From Enterococcus hirae ATCC 9790 (lineage in GTDB: Bacteria > Bacillota > Bacilli > Lactobacillales > Enterococcaceae): 64,000 nt of DNA. The notes under the pieces were generated by a model, which searched no databases, had not been told where the DNA came from, and saw only the letters and a list, made by a program, of their open reading frames with translations. Below are positions 57,093 to 64,000 of this stretch, in pieces (position 1 is the first letter of the stretch; every line of letters starts with the position of its first letter). The position numbers were made by a program, and so were the translations under genes. The DNA is taken from NCBI RefSeq assembly GCF_000271405.2, contig NC_018081.1:2163603-2227602 (forward strand), given 5' to 3'.

Positions 57093-58379
57093 ATGAAATT
57101 AAATGAAGAAAGTTTATTTATCCTAATTTTGATTGGTCAGCTTTACACTGTTTTTATGGCTCTTGGTTATCTAAGGAATCTTTTATCAAATAAAAAATTT
57201 CAATTGTTTTCGTTTATTAGTGTAATCGCTTATATTGCTTTATATCAATGGATCAATATCATTGCGACAGTTATCTTATGGGCTGGGTTATGTCTAAGTA
57301 TCTATATCATTGATCGAAACATTGATATAGCGATATTTTATCCTTCGATTATTTTATTTTTCTACATATTCATTGATGGAACAGCCAAATATCTATATAA
57401 AATTTTAGAGTGGGATATCAGCGATTTTTTTACAGCTGTTTTAGGAACAGGTTGTTTGTGGATCGTTACTGTTTTTCTAAAAAAAATGGTCATACCGAAG
57501 ATTGTTAGGGATAAAACGACTTTAAAAATAGCGGCCATCGTTGTTTTTTTTACGATTATTATTTATTTTATTAACATTTGTAGTGATCGTTTTTCTGTTT
57601 TAGCAAGATTCCTAGTTATCAGTAATGAATTATTTACGGTTCTTTATGGTGTAATGTCTACCATAATTTATTGTGTACTACTTTTTATCAAGAAAAAAGA
57701 ATTCGAAACACGAGAGCAGCAAAAAGAAATGCGTCACCTGATTGAATACAGTGAACAGATCGAAAATAACTATCTTGCATTACGAAAATTTAAACACGAT
57801 TATAAGAATATTTTGTTTTCAATAGAGGATTATATTCAAACAAAGGATATTGAAGGGCTGCAAAAGTATTTTTATCAAAGTATCAAAGCTACTGAAACGA
57901 TTTTTGAAGAAAACAATCTCCCAATTGCTTCGATTTCAAATCTTAAAATTAGAGAGATAAAAAGCATTATTTTGAGTAAATTATACGTGGCTAGCCAAAA
58001 GGGTGTCGAAGTAAACGTAATGATTCCAACACCCATTACGGATATCGCTATCTCAACAGTCACACTTGTTCGTATGCTAGGGATTATACTGGATAATGCA
58101 ATTGAAGAATCAGCCTTTTTAGAAAAGGGAAAAATTGAATTGACTATTATGGAGGAAGACAAAAATTGTTTTTTTGTCTTAATGAATCAATGTCGTTCGA
58201 GTATTCCTAAATTACATGAATTGAAAAAAGTGAATTTTACTACTAAAAAAGGAAATCAAGGACTAGGTCTAACGAATCTGGACGAGCTTGTTCATTTGAA
58301 CGAGAATGTTTTTTTAGAAACAAAAATTGAAAACAATCGCTTTATACAAATCATAACGATTAGTGGAATGAGGGGCTAG
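57093..58379 (+). CDS. AgrC-like sensor histidine kinase (HPK10 type)
   Basis: 428 aa. Residues 1-about 205 contain six or seven membrane helices that would form the peptide sensor. The cytoplasmic part has the atypical HPK10 phosphoacceptor FKHDYKNILFSI (His about 235), an N-box GIILDNAIEESAF and a GHKL G-box KGNQGLGLTNL. This is the receptor class for cyclic autoinducer peptides. GGGGAAG precedes ATG. It ends 2 nt before the response regulator gene, so the pair is coupled. Order C-A-B-D differs from staphylococcal B-D-C-A. Confidence 0.93.
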   Translation: MKLNEESLFILILIGQLYTVFMALGYLRNLLSNKKFQLFSFISVIAYIALYQWINIIATVILWAGLCLSIYIIDRNIDIAIFYPSIILFFYIFIDGTAKYLYKILEWDISDFFTAVLGTGCLWIVTVFLKKMVIPKIVRDKTTLKIAAIVVFFTIIIYFINICSDRFSVLARFLVISNELFTVLYGVMSTIIYCVLLFIKKKEFETREQQKEMRHLIEYSEQIENNYLALRKFKHDYKNILFSIEDYIQTKDIEGLQKYFYQSIKATETIFEENNLPIASISNLKIREIKSIILSKLYVASQKGVEVNVMIPTPITDIAISTVTLVRMLGIILDNAIEESAFLEKGKIELTIMEEDKNCFFVLMNQCRSSIPKLHELKKVNFTTKKGNQGLGLTNLDELVHLNENVFLETKIENNRFIQIITISGMRG

Positions 58380-58381
58380 TA

Positions 58382-59086
58382 ATGTTAAAAATATTTGTTT
58401 GTGATGATGAAATTGCTCATCGAAATAAGCTTACTCGGATGATTACAAATTATTTATTGATGAAAGACTATGATGTTCAATTCCAATTTGCTACGGATGA
58501 TCCAATGATGATCTTGTTGTTTATTTCAAAACATAAAACAGAAGGAATCTATTTTTTGGATATTGATCTAAAAACGGATTTAAATGGGATCGAGTTAGCA
58601 AAAAAAATCAGAGATTACGACCCAACAGCAAAAATCATTTTTGTGACAACTTATACAGATTTAGTCTATTTAACTTTTTTATACAAAGTCGAAGCAATAG
58701 ATTACATCGTTAAAGATAATATGGATACCTTTCAAAAGAGAGTGACGGAATGTATTGACGTCGCAGTTGAACGCTATTTGAATACAAATCTGGAAACTAG
58801 ACCCCAAATTTGGATTAAGAATGGTCCAGTTGATGTAAAGTTATATGTCGATGAAATATTTTATTTTGAATCTAGTCCAACACCCCATAAATTGATCGTC
58901 TATTTAGATAACCGCAGAATTGAGTATATAGGGAAGATCAAAGAAGTAGAAAGTATGTATGAGGTATTTTGTCGTTGCCATCAATCTTATGTAGTTAATC
59001 TGATGAATGTGAAAGAAATCAATAAAAAAGAACGAGTGATCACTATGGCCAATGGAGCAAAATGTTTAGTTTCTACTCGTCATTAA
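58382..59086 (+). CDS. AgrA-like LytTR response regulator
   Basis: 234 aa. A receiver domain (1-about 125) has acidic pocket D8, D9 and the phosphoacceptor D60 in YFLDIDLK; a Thr at VTTYTD and a Lys (IVKDN) complete it. The C-terminal LytTR DNA-binding domain (about 135-234) has IWIKNGPVDVKLYVDEIFYFESSP and CRCHQSYVVNLMNVKEINKK. It should bind direct repeats, and such repeats lie in the adjacent agrB promoter. Translation is coupled to the kinase. Confidence 0.95.
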   Translation: MLKIFVCDDEIAHRNKLTRMITNYLLMKDYDVQFQFATDDPMMILLFISKHKTEGIYFLDIDLKTDLNGIELAKKIRDYDPTAKIIFVTTYTDLVYLTFLYKVEAIDYIVKDNMDTFQKRVTECIDVAVERYLNTNLETRPQIWIKNGPVDVKLYVDEIFYFESSPTPHKLIVYLDNRRIEYIGKIKEVESMYEVFCRCHQSYVVNLMNVKEINKKERVITMANGAKCLVSTRH

Positions 59087-59148
59087 AAAAAAGTAGTAAA
59101 TCAGTTCAAGAAATTAACCAGTTGTTGATTACATCTCCAGGTATTCCG

Positions 59149-59213
59149 CACTTTTGATCAAATAACGTTCACTTTTGATAAAACCAACTATCTTATAAAA
59201 AAACAAATATAAT
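59149..59213 (+). promoter_or_regulatory. Predicted LytTR binding repeats and agrB promoter
   Basis: Direct repeat CACTTTTGAT at 59149-59158 and 59170-59179, start-to-start 21 bp (two helical turns), as expected for AgrA/FsrA-type LytTR regulators. A -10 TATAAT lies at 59208-59213; the position of the -35 (59185-59190, CAACTA) fits poorly, which is usual for activator-dependent promoters. The transcript would start about 15 nt before the agrB ribosome site. Confidence 0.65.
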
Positions 59214-59236
59214 ATAGATGAAAAGGAGCGGATCAA

Positions 59237-59833
59237 ATGTCGGAAGAATCTATATCTTTAGAAGAAAAAGTTTCAAAAACAATTAGTAAGCGGATAGGAA
59301 GACAATTACAATTGTCAGAAATTGACTTGGCAAAAATGGAATATGGATTAGCTGTTCTTCTGGTAATTAGTTCAAAGATATTTTTTATCTACTGTTTAGC
59401 TGGGTGTCTTCATATTATTCTGCCGGTTTTAACTACCCATTTGGCATTTACACTAATGAGAAGAACAACAAAAAGTTTCCATGCAAGAGATAGTAATGTA
59501 TGTACGGTCTTAAGTCTATTTTTCTTTGTCTTATTACCATATCTAGTTACTACTTTTGCTGTAGATGTCACAAGAGCCAGCTTTGTGATCTGCAGTCTCA
59601 TGATTTGCTTGATCTTGTGGTTCAAAGGGATAGTGATCGCACAAAAATCGGCGAAAAGTTCTTTGCTAAATGGAAAGAGCCAGATGATAGTGGTCAGTTT
59701 GTTCCTAACTATTTTTGGTGGGGTTCAATCAAGTAACCGTATTCGTACCTTACTGTTGTTAGGCATGATGATCTCAACCCTTTTAATGTTTGTTCAAAAA
59801 AGAAAGGATGAAGAAAATGTTAAAAAAAATTAG
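59237..59833 (+). CDS. agrB: AgrB-family cyclic peptide-processing protease
   Basis: 198 aa membrane endopeptidase that cuts and cyclises the AgrD propeptide. Catalytic H82 and C89 lie in TTKSFHARDSNVC with the family's 7-residue spacing. Four to six membrane segments follow from about 40 onward. AAAAGGAGCGG precedes ATG. It overlaps agrD by 17 nt. Confidence 0.94.
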   Translation: MSEESISLEEKVSKTISKRIGRQLQLSEIDLAKMEYGLAVLLVISSKIFFIYCLAGCLHIILPVLTTHLAFTLMRRTTKSFHARDSNVCTVLSLFFFVLLPYLVTTFAVDVTRASFVICSLMICLILWFKGIVIAQKSAKSSLLNGKSQMIVVSLFLTIFGGVQSSNRIRTLLLLGMMISTLLMFVQKRKDEENVKKN

Positions 59834-59975
59834 CTCAAGAAAATTAAAATATATGCGAATTTTAGCAACTGTTGCTATTGCTGTTGCTACAGAAGCTATA
59901 GGTAAAGGAACAATGTGTACAGGAATTATTTATGAACCAAAAGTACCTGATGCATTGAAACAAATCGAAAAATAA
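59817..59975 (+). CDS. agrD: AgrD-type cyclic autoinducer propeptide
   Basis: 52 aa from ATG 59817 (AAAGG 9 nt upstream). An N-terminal amphipathic leader (MLKKISSRKLKYMRILATVA) is followed by a small-residue stretch, then T-M-C34-T-G-I-I, and a charged tail Y-E-P-K-V-P-D-A-L-K-Q. In AgrD proteins the ring is Cys plus the next four residues, directly before the acidic/Pro tail, so the predicted ring is C-T-G-I-I (thiolactone). The N-terminal tail length of the mature signal is unknown. The Y-E-P pattern resembles Listeria AgrD; C-x-G-I-x resembles L. plantarum LamD. Confidence 0.88.
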   Translation: MLKKISSRKLKYMRILATVAIAVATEAIGKGTMCTGIIYEPKVPDALKQIEK

Positions 59976-60021
59976 ACTTGGAAATCGAAATACTAGTGGA
60001 ATAAAAAGAATTCATTGTACG

Positions 60022-60079
60022 AATAAGTCTTAGGATCAAAAATAGTAGTTGCTATTTTGACCCTAAGACTTATTTTTTT
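60022..60079 (+). terminator. Terminator of the agr-like operon
   Basis: AATAAGTCTTAGG at the base (from 60022) pairs with CCTAAGACTTATT (to 60074), with an inner stem TCAAAA/TTTTGA and a T7 tail. It overlaps the end of the convergent small gene. Confidence 0.9.
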
Positions 60080-60243
60080 CGATAATTTTGTAAGAGCAAA
60101 ACAAATATAAAAAAGAAAAAAGATTCCCATAATGTCGTTGTCCAACTAAATTCTTTTGAAATTCCAAAAAATAAATTCCCTGCATTAGAAACGATTAAAT
60201 AAATTAAGGTAGTTATTAGAGCATAAATTATTTTCTTTACCAT
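60070..60243 (-). CDS. 57-aa two-helix membrane protein convergent with agrD
   Basis: MVKKIIYALITTLIYLIVSN begins the first helix; a second hydrophobic run (about 37-52, WESFFFFIFVLLLQ) ends with a basic NYRKK. Ribosome site GGGGTG is rather far (about 11 nt), so the start is only fairly supported. Its 3' end overlaps the agr terminator. No family is recognised. The position beside a peptide-signal locus invites a guess of an accessory or protective role, but nothing in the sequence proves it. Confidence 0.6.
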   Translation of the reverse strand: MVKKIIYALITTLIYLIVSNAGNLFFGISKEFSWTTTLWESFFFFIFVLLLQNYRKK

Positions 60244-60664
60244 AATCTCACAACACCCCTTTTTTCAAAAACATGGCTAAAGCGTTCCATTTCTTCAAAT
60301 GATCTTTACTTAAGTATAATTCATTTAAAAGATATTTGGAAAGAAATTTTATCTGTTTTTTACAGATATGAAAGAAGAAAGAGAGTAGGAAACGATAAAT
60401 ATTAGAAAATTTTCATAGAAACTGATAGTTTTTTGCAATAATAACTGAGCATTATCTTTGCATTTTTTAATGTAGACTACTATCCTTTAAATATACCCAA
60501 TAGAAAAAAGGCAACACAGTCTATTGGAGGGAAACGTTATTTATGAATGATTGTCATAGAAAGTGAAAAAAGGCTATTAGTATTAGCATGGCATGGTAGC
60601 GCTTTCTATTAAATCTTGTAAATAACATGTGTGATCACGGTCAATTAGAAGTAGGAGGTGGAGA
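60244..60664 (+). promoter_or_regulatory. Upstream region of the second stress operon, with a possible leader peptide and cre-like site
   Basis: About 420 bp. An ATG at 60543 with a strong TTGGAGGG site encodes only MNDCHRK and stops at 60566, a possible leader peptide. A sequence ATGGTAGCGCTTTCT (60593-60607) fits the CcpA cre consensus except at one position. No clear sigma-A promoter is seen nearby. AGTAGGAGGTGG is the ribosome site of amaP. Confidence 0.4.
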
Positions 60665-61228
60665 ATGAATAAAGGGTGGAAGATCGTCGGTATTCTTGCA
60701 AGTTTATTCTTGCTGACGGTGCTTTTAGGGATCGCGTTGATCAACGCACCGTATATGATGCCAGAACAGTTGGAACGTTTTCGATTTTTTGTCATAACGA
60801 ACTACTACGTGCAACAATATCTATTTTGGACAGCTGTCGTTTTTGCTATACTTGTGCTTATTTTGTTATTAGTTGTTCTTTTCTATCCAAAATCCAAAGG
60901 GACGTTTGTTTTAAAACAAAAAGATGGAAAACTGACTTTAGACAAGAAAGCAATCGAAGGGCTTGTGCGATCACAATTACATGAAGAAGAATTTGTTGGT
61001 TCACCAAAAGTTCGAGTACGCTCAACAAAAAATAAAATCAATGTCCATGTAAAAGGGGATTTAAAACGAACATCCTCTTTAATTGGTAAAACAGGAGAAT
61101 TGATGCGTGACATTGAACAACAAGTGGCACGAGTACTTGGTACTGAACAAAACATCGCTGTAGCTGTTACTTATAGTGGATTTGAAGATTATGACAGTAA
61201 TGCACACAAGCACGCTCGAGTAGAATAG
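60665..61228 (+). CDS. amaP: Alkaline shock response membrane anchor protein AmaP, copy 2
   Basis: 187 aa with two membrane helices (about 8-30, 50-76) then LTLDKKAIEGLVRSQLHEEEF and a basic Asp23-like domain ending EDYDSNAHKHARVE. About 60 percent like copy 1 at 43328. AGGAGGTGG precedes ATG. It should anchor the Asp23-like protein encoded two genes downstream at the membrane. Confidence 0.93.
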   Translation: MNKGWKIVGILASLFLLTVLLGIALINAPYMMPEQLERFRFFVITNYYVQQYLFWTAVVFAILVLILLLVVLFYPKSKGTFVLKQKDGKLTLDKKAIEGLVRSQLHEEEFVGSPKVRVRSTKNKINVHVKGDLKRTSSLIGKTGELMRDIEQQVARVLGTEQNIAVAVTYSGFEDYDSNAHKHARVE

Positions 61229-61240
61229 GAGGGGCCCATC

Positions 61241-61429
61241 ATGAAAGAGATATTTTCAGCGTACAAGCTCCCTATTATCTTCGGGGGACTTGGCTTACTG
61301 TTAGCTGTTTTATGGATAACAGTTGGATTTTTTAAAACACTTCTAATATTAATCATGACTGCTATAGGTGCAGGCATTGGTTTTTATTTGAAAGAAACAA
61401 AAATATTTGATCAATTTTTTAAATCTTAG
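61241..61429 (+). CDS. DUF2273 small membrane protein, copy 2
   Basis: 62 aa: two membrane helices and a tail KETKIFDQFFKS. Nearly the same layout as 43910-44092. AGGAGGGG precedes ATG. Small partner of AmaP and Asp23; function not established. Confidence 0.9.
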   Translation: MKEIFSAYKLPIIFGGLGLLLAVLWITVGFFKTLLILIMTAIGAGIGFYLKETKIFDQFFKS

Positions 61430-61441
61430 GAGGAACTGGAC

Positions 61442-61987
61442 ATGGAAAACAAAGAAATCAAAAACACAAATACAATGACATCTGAGAATAACCATATTTC
61501 ACGTGGAGAATTAACTTACGAAGATAAAGTAATTCAAAAAATCATCGGTTATGCTTTGAAAGATGTTGATGGTTTATTAACATTAGATGGCGGTTTCTTC
61601 TCAAACATTGCTGAAAAATTAGTGAACACGGATAACGTCACAGCAGGAATCAATGCAGAAGTTGGTAAAAAACAAGTAGCTGTTGACTTAGATGTAGTTG
61701 TAGAATACGGAAAAGATATTGAAAATATCTATGATCAAATTAAAGACTTGATCAGCCGTGAAGTGAATGATATGACACATTTAGATGTAATCGAAGTGAA
61801 TGTGAATGTAGTTGATATCAAAACACAAGAAGAATATGCAAAAGATCAAGAAACTGTCCAAGACAAAGTGACAGATGCTGCTAAATCAACTGGCCAATTT
61901 GCTTCAAAACAAACAGATAAAGCAAAAGCAGCTATGAATAAAGGAACACAAAAAGTGAAAGAAAACACTGAACCACGTGTTCAGTAA
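61442..61987 (+). CDS. Asp23/Gls24 family envelope stress protein (gls20-like)
   Basis: 181 aa, intact. Short N-terminus, then the Asp23 domain (LTYEDKVIQKIIGYALKDVDGLLTLDGG..., VTAGINAEVGKKQVAVDLDV..., MTHLDVIEVNVNVVDIKTQEEY) and a Lys/Thr/Gln-rich tail. The size fits the 20-kDa E. faecium form. The family supports wall integrity and bile resistance. AGGAGG precedes ATG. Unlike the first operon's copy it has no PVSAHPDP repeats and no frameshift. Confidence 0.94.
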   Translation: MENKEIKNTNTMTSENNHISRGELTYEDKVIQKIIGYALKDVDGLLTLDGGFFSNIAEKLVNTDNVTAGINAEVGKKQVAVDLDVVVEYGKDIENIYDQIKDLISREVNDMTHLDVIEVNVNVVDIKTQEEYAKDQETVQDKVTDAAKSTGQFASKQTDKAKAAMNKGTQKVKENTEPRVQ

Positions 61988-62023
61988 TTGATTGTTAGTA
62001 AAAGAAATTAGGAGGAAATTAAA

Positions 62024-62266
62024 ATGGGATTTATTTGGTCATTAATCGTCGGTGGTATTATCGGAGCAATTGCAGGGGCTATTACAAATAAAGGTTCTTC
62101 AATGGGAATCATTGCTAACGTAGTCGCAGGTCTAGTTGGATCAGCGATCGGACAAGCTTTACTTGGCACTTGGGGACCAAGTATCGGGGGCATGGCAATC
62201 GTTCCATCATTGATTGGTGCAATCATTCTTGTATTGGTCGTATCATTCTTTGCTCGTAAACTGTAA
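62024..62266 (+). CDS. glsB: GlsB/YeaQ/YmgE family stress membrane protein
   Basis: 80 aa with three hydrophobic segments rich in Gly and Ala: MGFIWSLIVGGIIGAIAGAI, a middle NVVAGLVGSAIGQALLG, and a C-terminal LVVSFFARKL. This is the small partner of Gls24 proteins. AGGAGG precedes ATG. It closes the operon amaP-DUF2273-Asp23-glsB; no equivalent follows the first operon. Confidence 0.93.
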   Translation: MGFIWSLIVGGIIGAIAGAITNKGSSMGIIANVVAGLVGSAIGQALLGTWGPSIGGMAIVPSLIGAIILVLVVSFFARKL

Positions 62267-62309
62267 GAATTTGATCGGATCATTTGATCGATCATAAATA
62301 AAATCAGAA

Positions 62310-63988
62310 GAGAGTGGGACAATAGTTCTTTCTCAAAAAGAAAATAAGTTCGATTTTGATGTTTATTGTCAAAATCGAACTTATTTTTTCTGTTTTGCGC
62401 ACTTTCCTCTCCATATATTTTTCCTAATTTTCTTAAATTTAATGCCATCAGTGCCAAACCAATATCAATCGTTGCTCCTTGTTTCCCACGCAAATGGAAA
62501 CGATGGAACGCCAAATGAGCCTTTAGATGTCCGAACACGGGTTCGACATCCATTTTTCGTTTCCGATAAATCGAACCAGTTTTCTCCTCTAAAAGCTTTT
62601 TTTCTGCATTCTGCTTTGAAATAGCGCCTAATTATTATTTACTTGAATTTTTCGCTTTTGTTCACTTTCGCACGCGTACATTGACGACGAACTGAACAGT
62701 TCCGACAATCCTCACATTCATAGATTTTGAAATCTCGAATAAAGCCACCTTTATCTTTTCTGCGACTATAATTTTTGAACGGTACCGGACGATTCGCTGG
62801 GCAAATATAGGTGTCTTGTTCTTCAAGATAACGCCAATTCTCCACGTTAAACGGATTATCCTTGTACTTCTTTTTATTTTCTTTGTGATAACTGCCATAT
62901 GTAATTAAGGGAGTTTTATGTAGAACATCGTTGATATACATGTAATTTTCTTCGCTACCATACCCTGCATCTGCCACAATGTACTCCGGTAACTCCTTAT
63001 GTCGGTCTAAAAAACTGTCTAAAAATGGATTCAATGTTTTGGTGTCTGTGGGATTTGGAAATAATTCATAGCTCAAAACATACTGATTTTCGGTGGCGAT
63101 TTGTAAATTATAACCTGGCTTGAGCTGTCCATTTCGCATATAATCGTCTTTCATCCGCATAAAGGTGGCATCAGTATCTGTTTTTGAAAAGCTATTTCGT
63201 TCTTGAAATAGTTGAGCATACCGTTCATACTTTTGTTTTCTTGGCAGATAATCCGTTTGTACCTGTCGGAGATATTTTTTATACATTCTTCTTTTTTTCT
63301 TTAGTTGACTTTGCTTTTCTTTGCATTTTTCATGTGTTAATTGTACTTGTGTTTCATGGAGTTCAGCTTCTAAATGATGAGCGACTTCTTCTAACTGGTC
63401 GCTCGTCAATCCATCGGATTGACTTTCTTCTTTTAAGCAAGGAAGAATTTCCTCTTGATAAAGCGTTTGATAAAAAGCTTCTGATTTTTCATCTAACAAC
63501 CGTTCATACCGAGTGGTGGCTTTACGCCAAACAAAGCTGAACTTATTGGCGTCTGCTTCAATTTTCGTACCGTCAACGAAGATGGCTTCATTATCTATCA
63601 CTTGATTGGTTATCAGTTGACGGCGAAACAACACAAAAAGCCTCTGCTAGAAGCTGAGCTGTCGTTTCCTGACTTCTGAATCGATTGATCGTGCGGGTAA
63701 CTCACTTGTTCATGATTGGCTAGCCAACGCATACGGTAACTATCGTCTAATAAAAATTCGATCTTTCTGCCAGAAAAAAACACGTTGCGTGTAGGCATAA
63801 AGAAGAATTTTCAACATCATTTTGGGGTGATAGGCTGGACGTCCCAGCTGTTGTTCAATTTGGTTGAAGAGCGCTTGCGGGATTGCTTCTACTAACGAGT
63901 GAACCGCAAAGGCAACATCCGTTTCTGGAATATAATGTTCTACATCTAGTGGTAAAGTTGTTTGGTTGATGGTATAATTTTTAAACAT
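62310..63988 (-). mobile_element. IS1182-type insertion sequence, transposase frameshifted, right end outside the window
   Basis: The transposase starts at ATG 63988 (GGAG 8 nt upstream: MFKNYTINQTTLPLDVEHYI) and reads leftward in broken frames. Breaks: T7 instead of T6 near 63774-63780 (after AYTQRVF), an extra C in a TACCCGC near 63697, T5 instead of T4 near 63635 (A5 on the plus strand), and a stop with loss of frame near 62640. The DDE-type body (62639-63634: NQVIDNEAIFVDGTKIEA..., KPGYNLQIATEN, VADAGYGSEEN) and the C-terminal VEPVFGHLKAHLAFHRFHLR are intact. The left end is approximate. It cannot encode a full enzyme as given. Confidence 0.85.
62341..62389 (+). terminator. Terminator after glsB, shared with the IS end
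   Basis: AAAATAAGTTCGATTTTGA (62341-62359) is complementary to 62369-62387, with T6 on the right and A-rich on the left, so it may work in both directions, ending glsB from the left and the transposase from the right. Confidence 0.9.
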
Positions 63989-64000
63989 AAGGCACACTCC

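Noticed and set aside
62008-62553. 181-codon leftward frame across glsB
   Set aside because: Only its first part is transposase sequence; the rest is the reverse strand of glsB.

Overview
The window looks like chromosomal DNA of an Enterococcus, most likely of the E. faecium group (E. faecium, hirae, durans or mundtii). The evidence is low GC with strong AGGAGG ribosome sites, the gene order polA-mutM-coaE-nrdR-dnaB-dnaI, the stress loci amaP/DUF2273/Asp23-Gls24/GlsB in two copies (the E. faecium literature calls such a pair gls33 and gls20), CtsR control of clpB, and enterococcal IS fragments. The species call is inference; no 16S gene is present.

Region by region. 0.1-22.1 kb is intact core genome: DNA repair and replication (polA, mutM, nrdR, dnaB, dnaI), coaE, trmK and a Nif3-like gene, pepT, a lipid kinase, a flippase-like membrane protein, clpB, three leftward genes (membrane protein, deoxyribosyltransferase, Eis-like acetyltransferase) and lepA. 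At the lepA 3' end (22.1-24.3 kb) lies the scar of an integrated element: a 109-bp direct repeat of the lepA terminus flanks an ISL3-type transposase tail, a small unknown gene and a cold-shock gene, and a decayed tyrosine integrase lies just beyond. 24.4-32.0 kb is a sugar locus: AraC-type regulator, PTS EIIC, MupG-like 6-phosphomuramidase, two ROK kinases, esterase and GH1 6-phospho-beta-glucosidase. Three of its genes (regulator, mupG-like, first ROK) carry single-base lesions. 32.1-38.9 kb is a patchwork of small membrane or secreted proteins, a second cold-shock gene, an endonuclease V-like protein, a CAT tRNA, a frameshifted isochorismatase and a HAD phosphatase. 39.3-44.9 kb holds two GT8 glycosyltransferases, a HesB-like protein, CorA, an SDR and the first amaP-DUF2273-Asp23 operon, whose Asp23 gene is broken by a 13-bp tandem duplication. 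45.4-55.6 kb holds two tandem, related, sortase-anchored surface proteins (about 1740 and 1480 residues when lesions are repaired), both broken. 55.7-56.5 kb is an HTH/DUF2975 pair. 57.1-60.0 kb is an agr-type quorum-sensing locus (sensor kinase, LytTR regulator, AgrB peptidase, AgrD propeptide). 60.7-62.3 kb is the second, intact stress operon ending in GlsB. A degenerate IS1182-type transposase runs off the right edge.

The most interesting system is the agr-like locus. Its 52-aa AgrD ends its predicted thiolactone ring with C-T-G-I-I directly before a Y-E-P-K-V-P-D-A-L recognition tail, resembling the AgrD/LamD pattern of Listeria and Lactobacillus rather than the enterococcal Fsr serine lactone. 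A 10-bp direct repeat with 21-bp spacing sits upstream of a poor -35 and a perfect -10 before agrB, the geometry expected for LytTR binding, so the loop probably autoinduces. A second theme is one-base changes in A/T runs that break many accessory genes between 24 and 56 kb but none of the core genes, although the core genes contain equally long runs. This is either contingency or decay, or locally poor sequence, and can be settled by read inspection.
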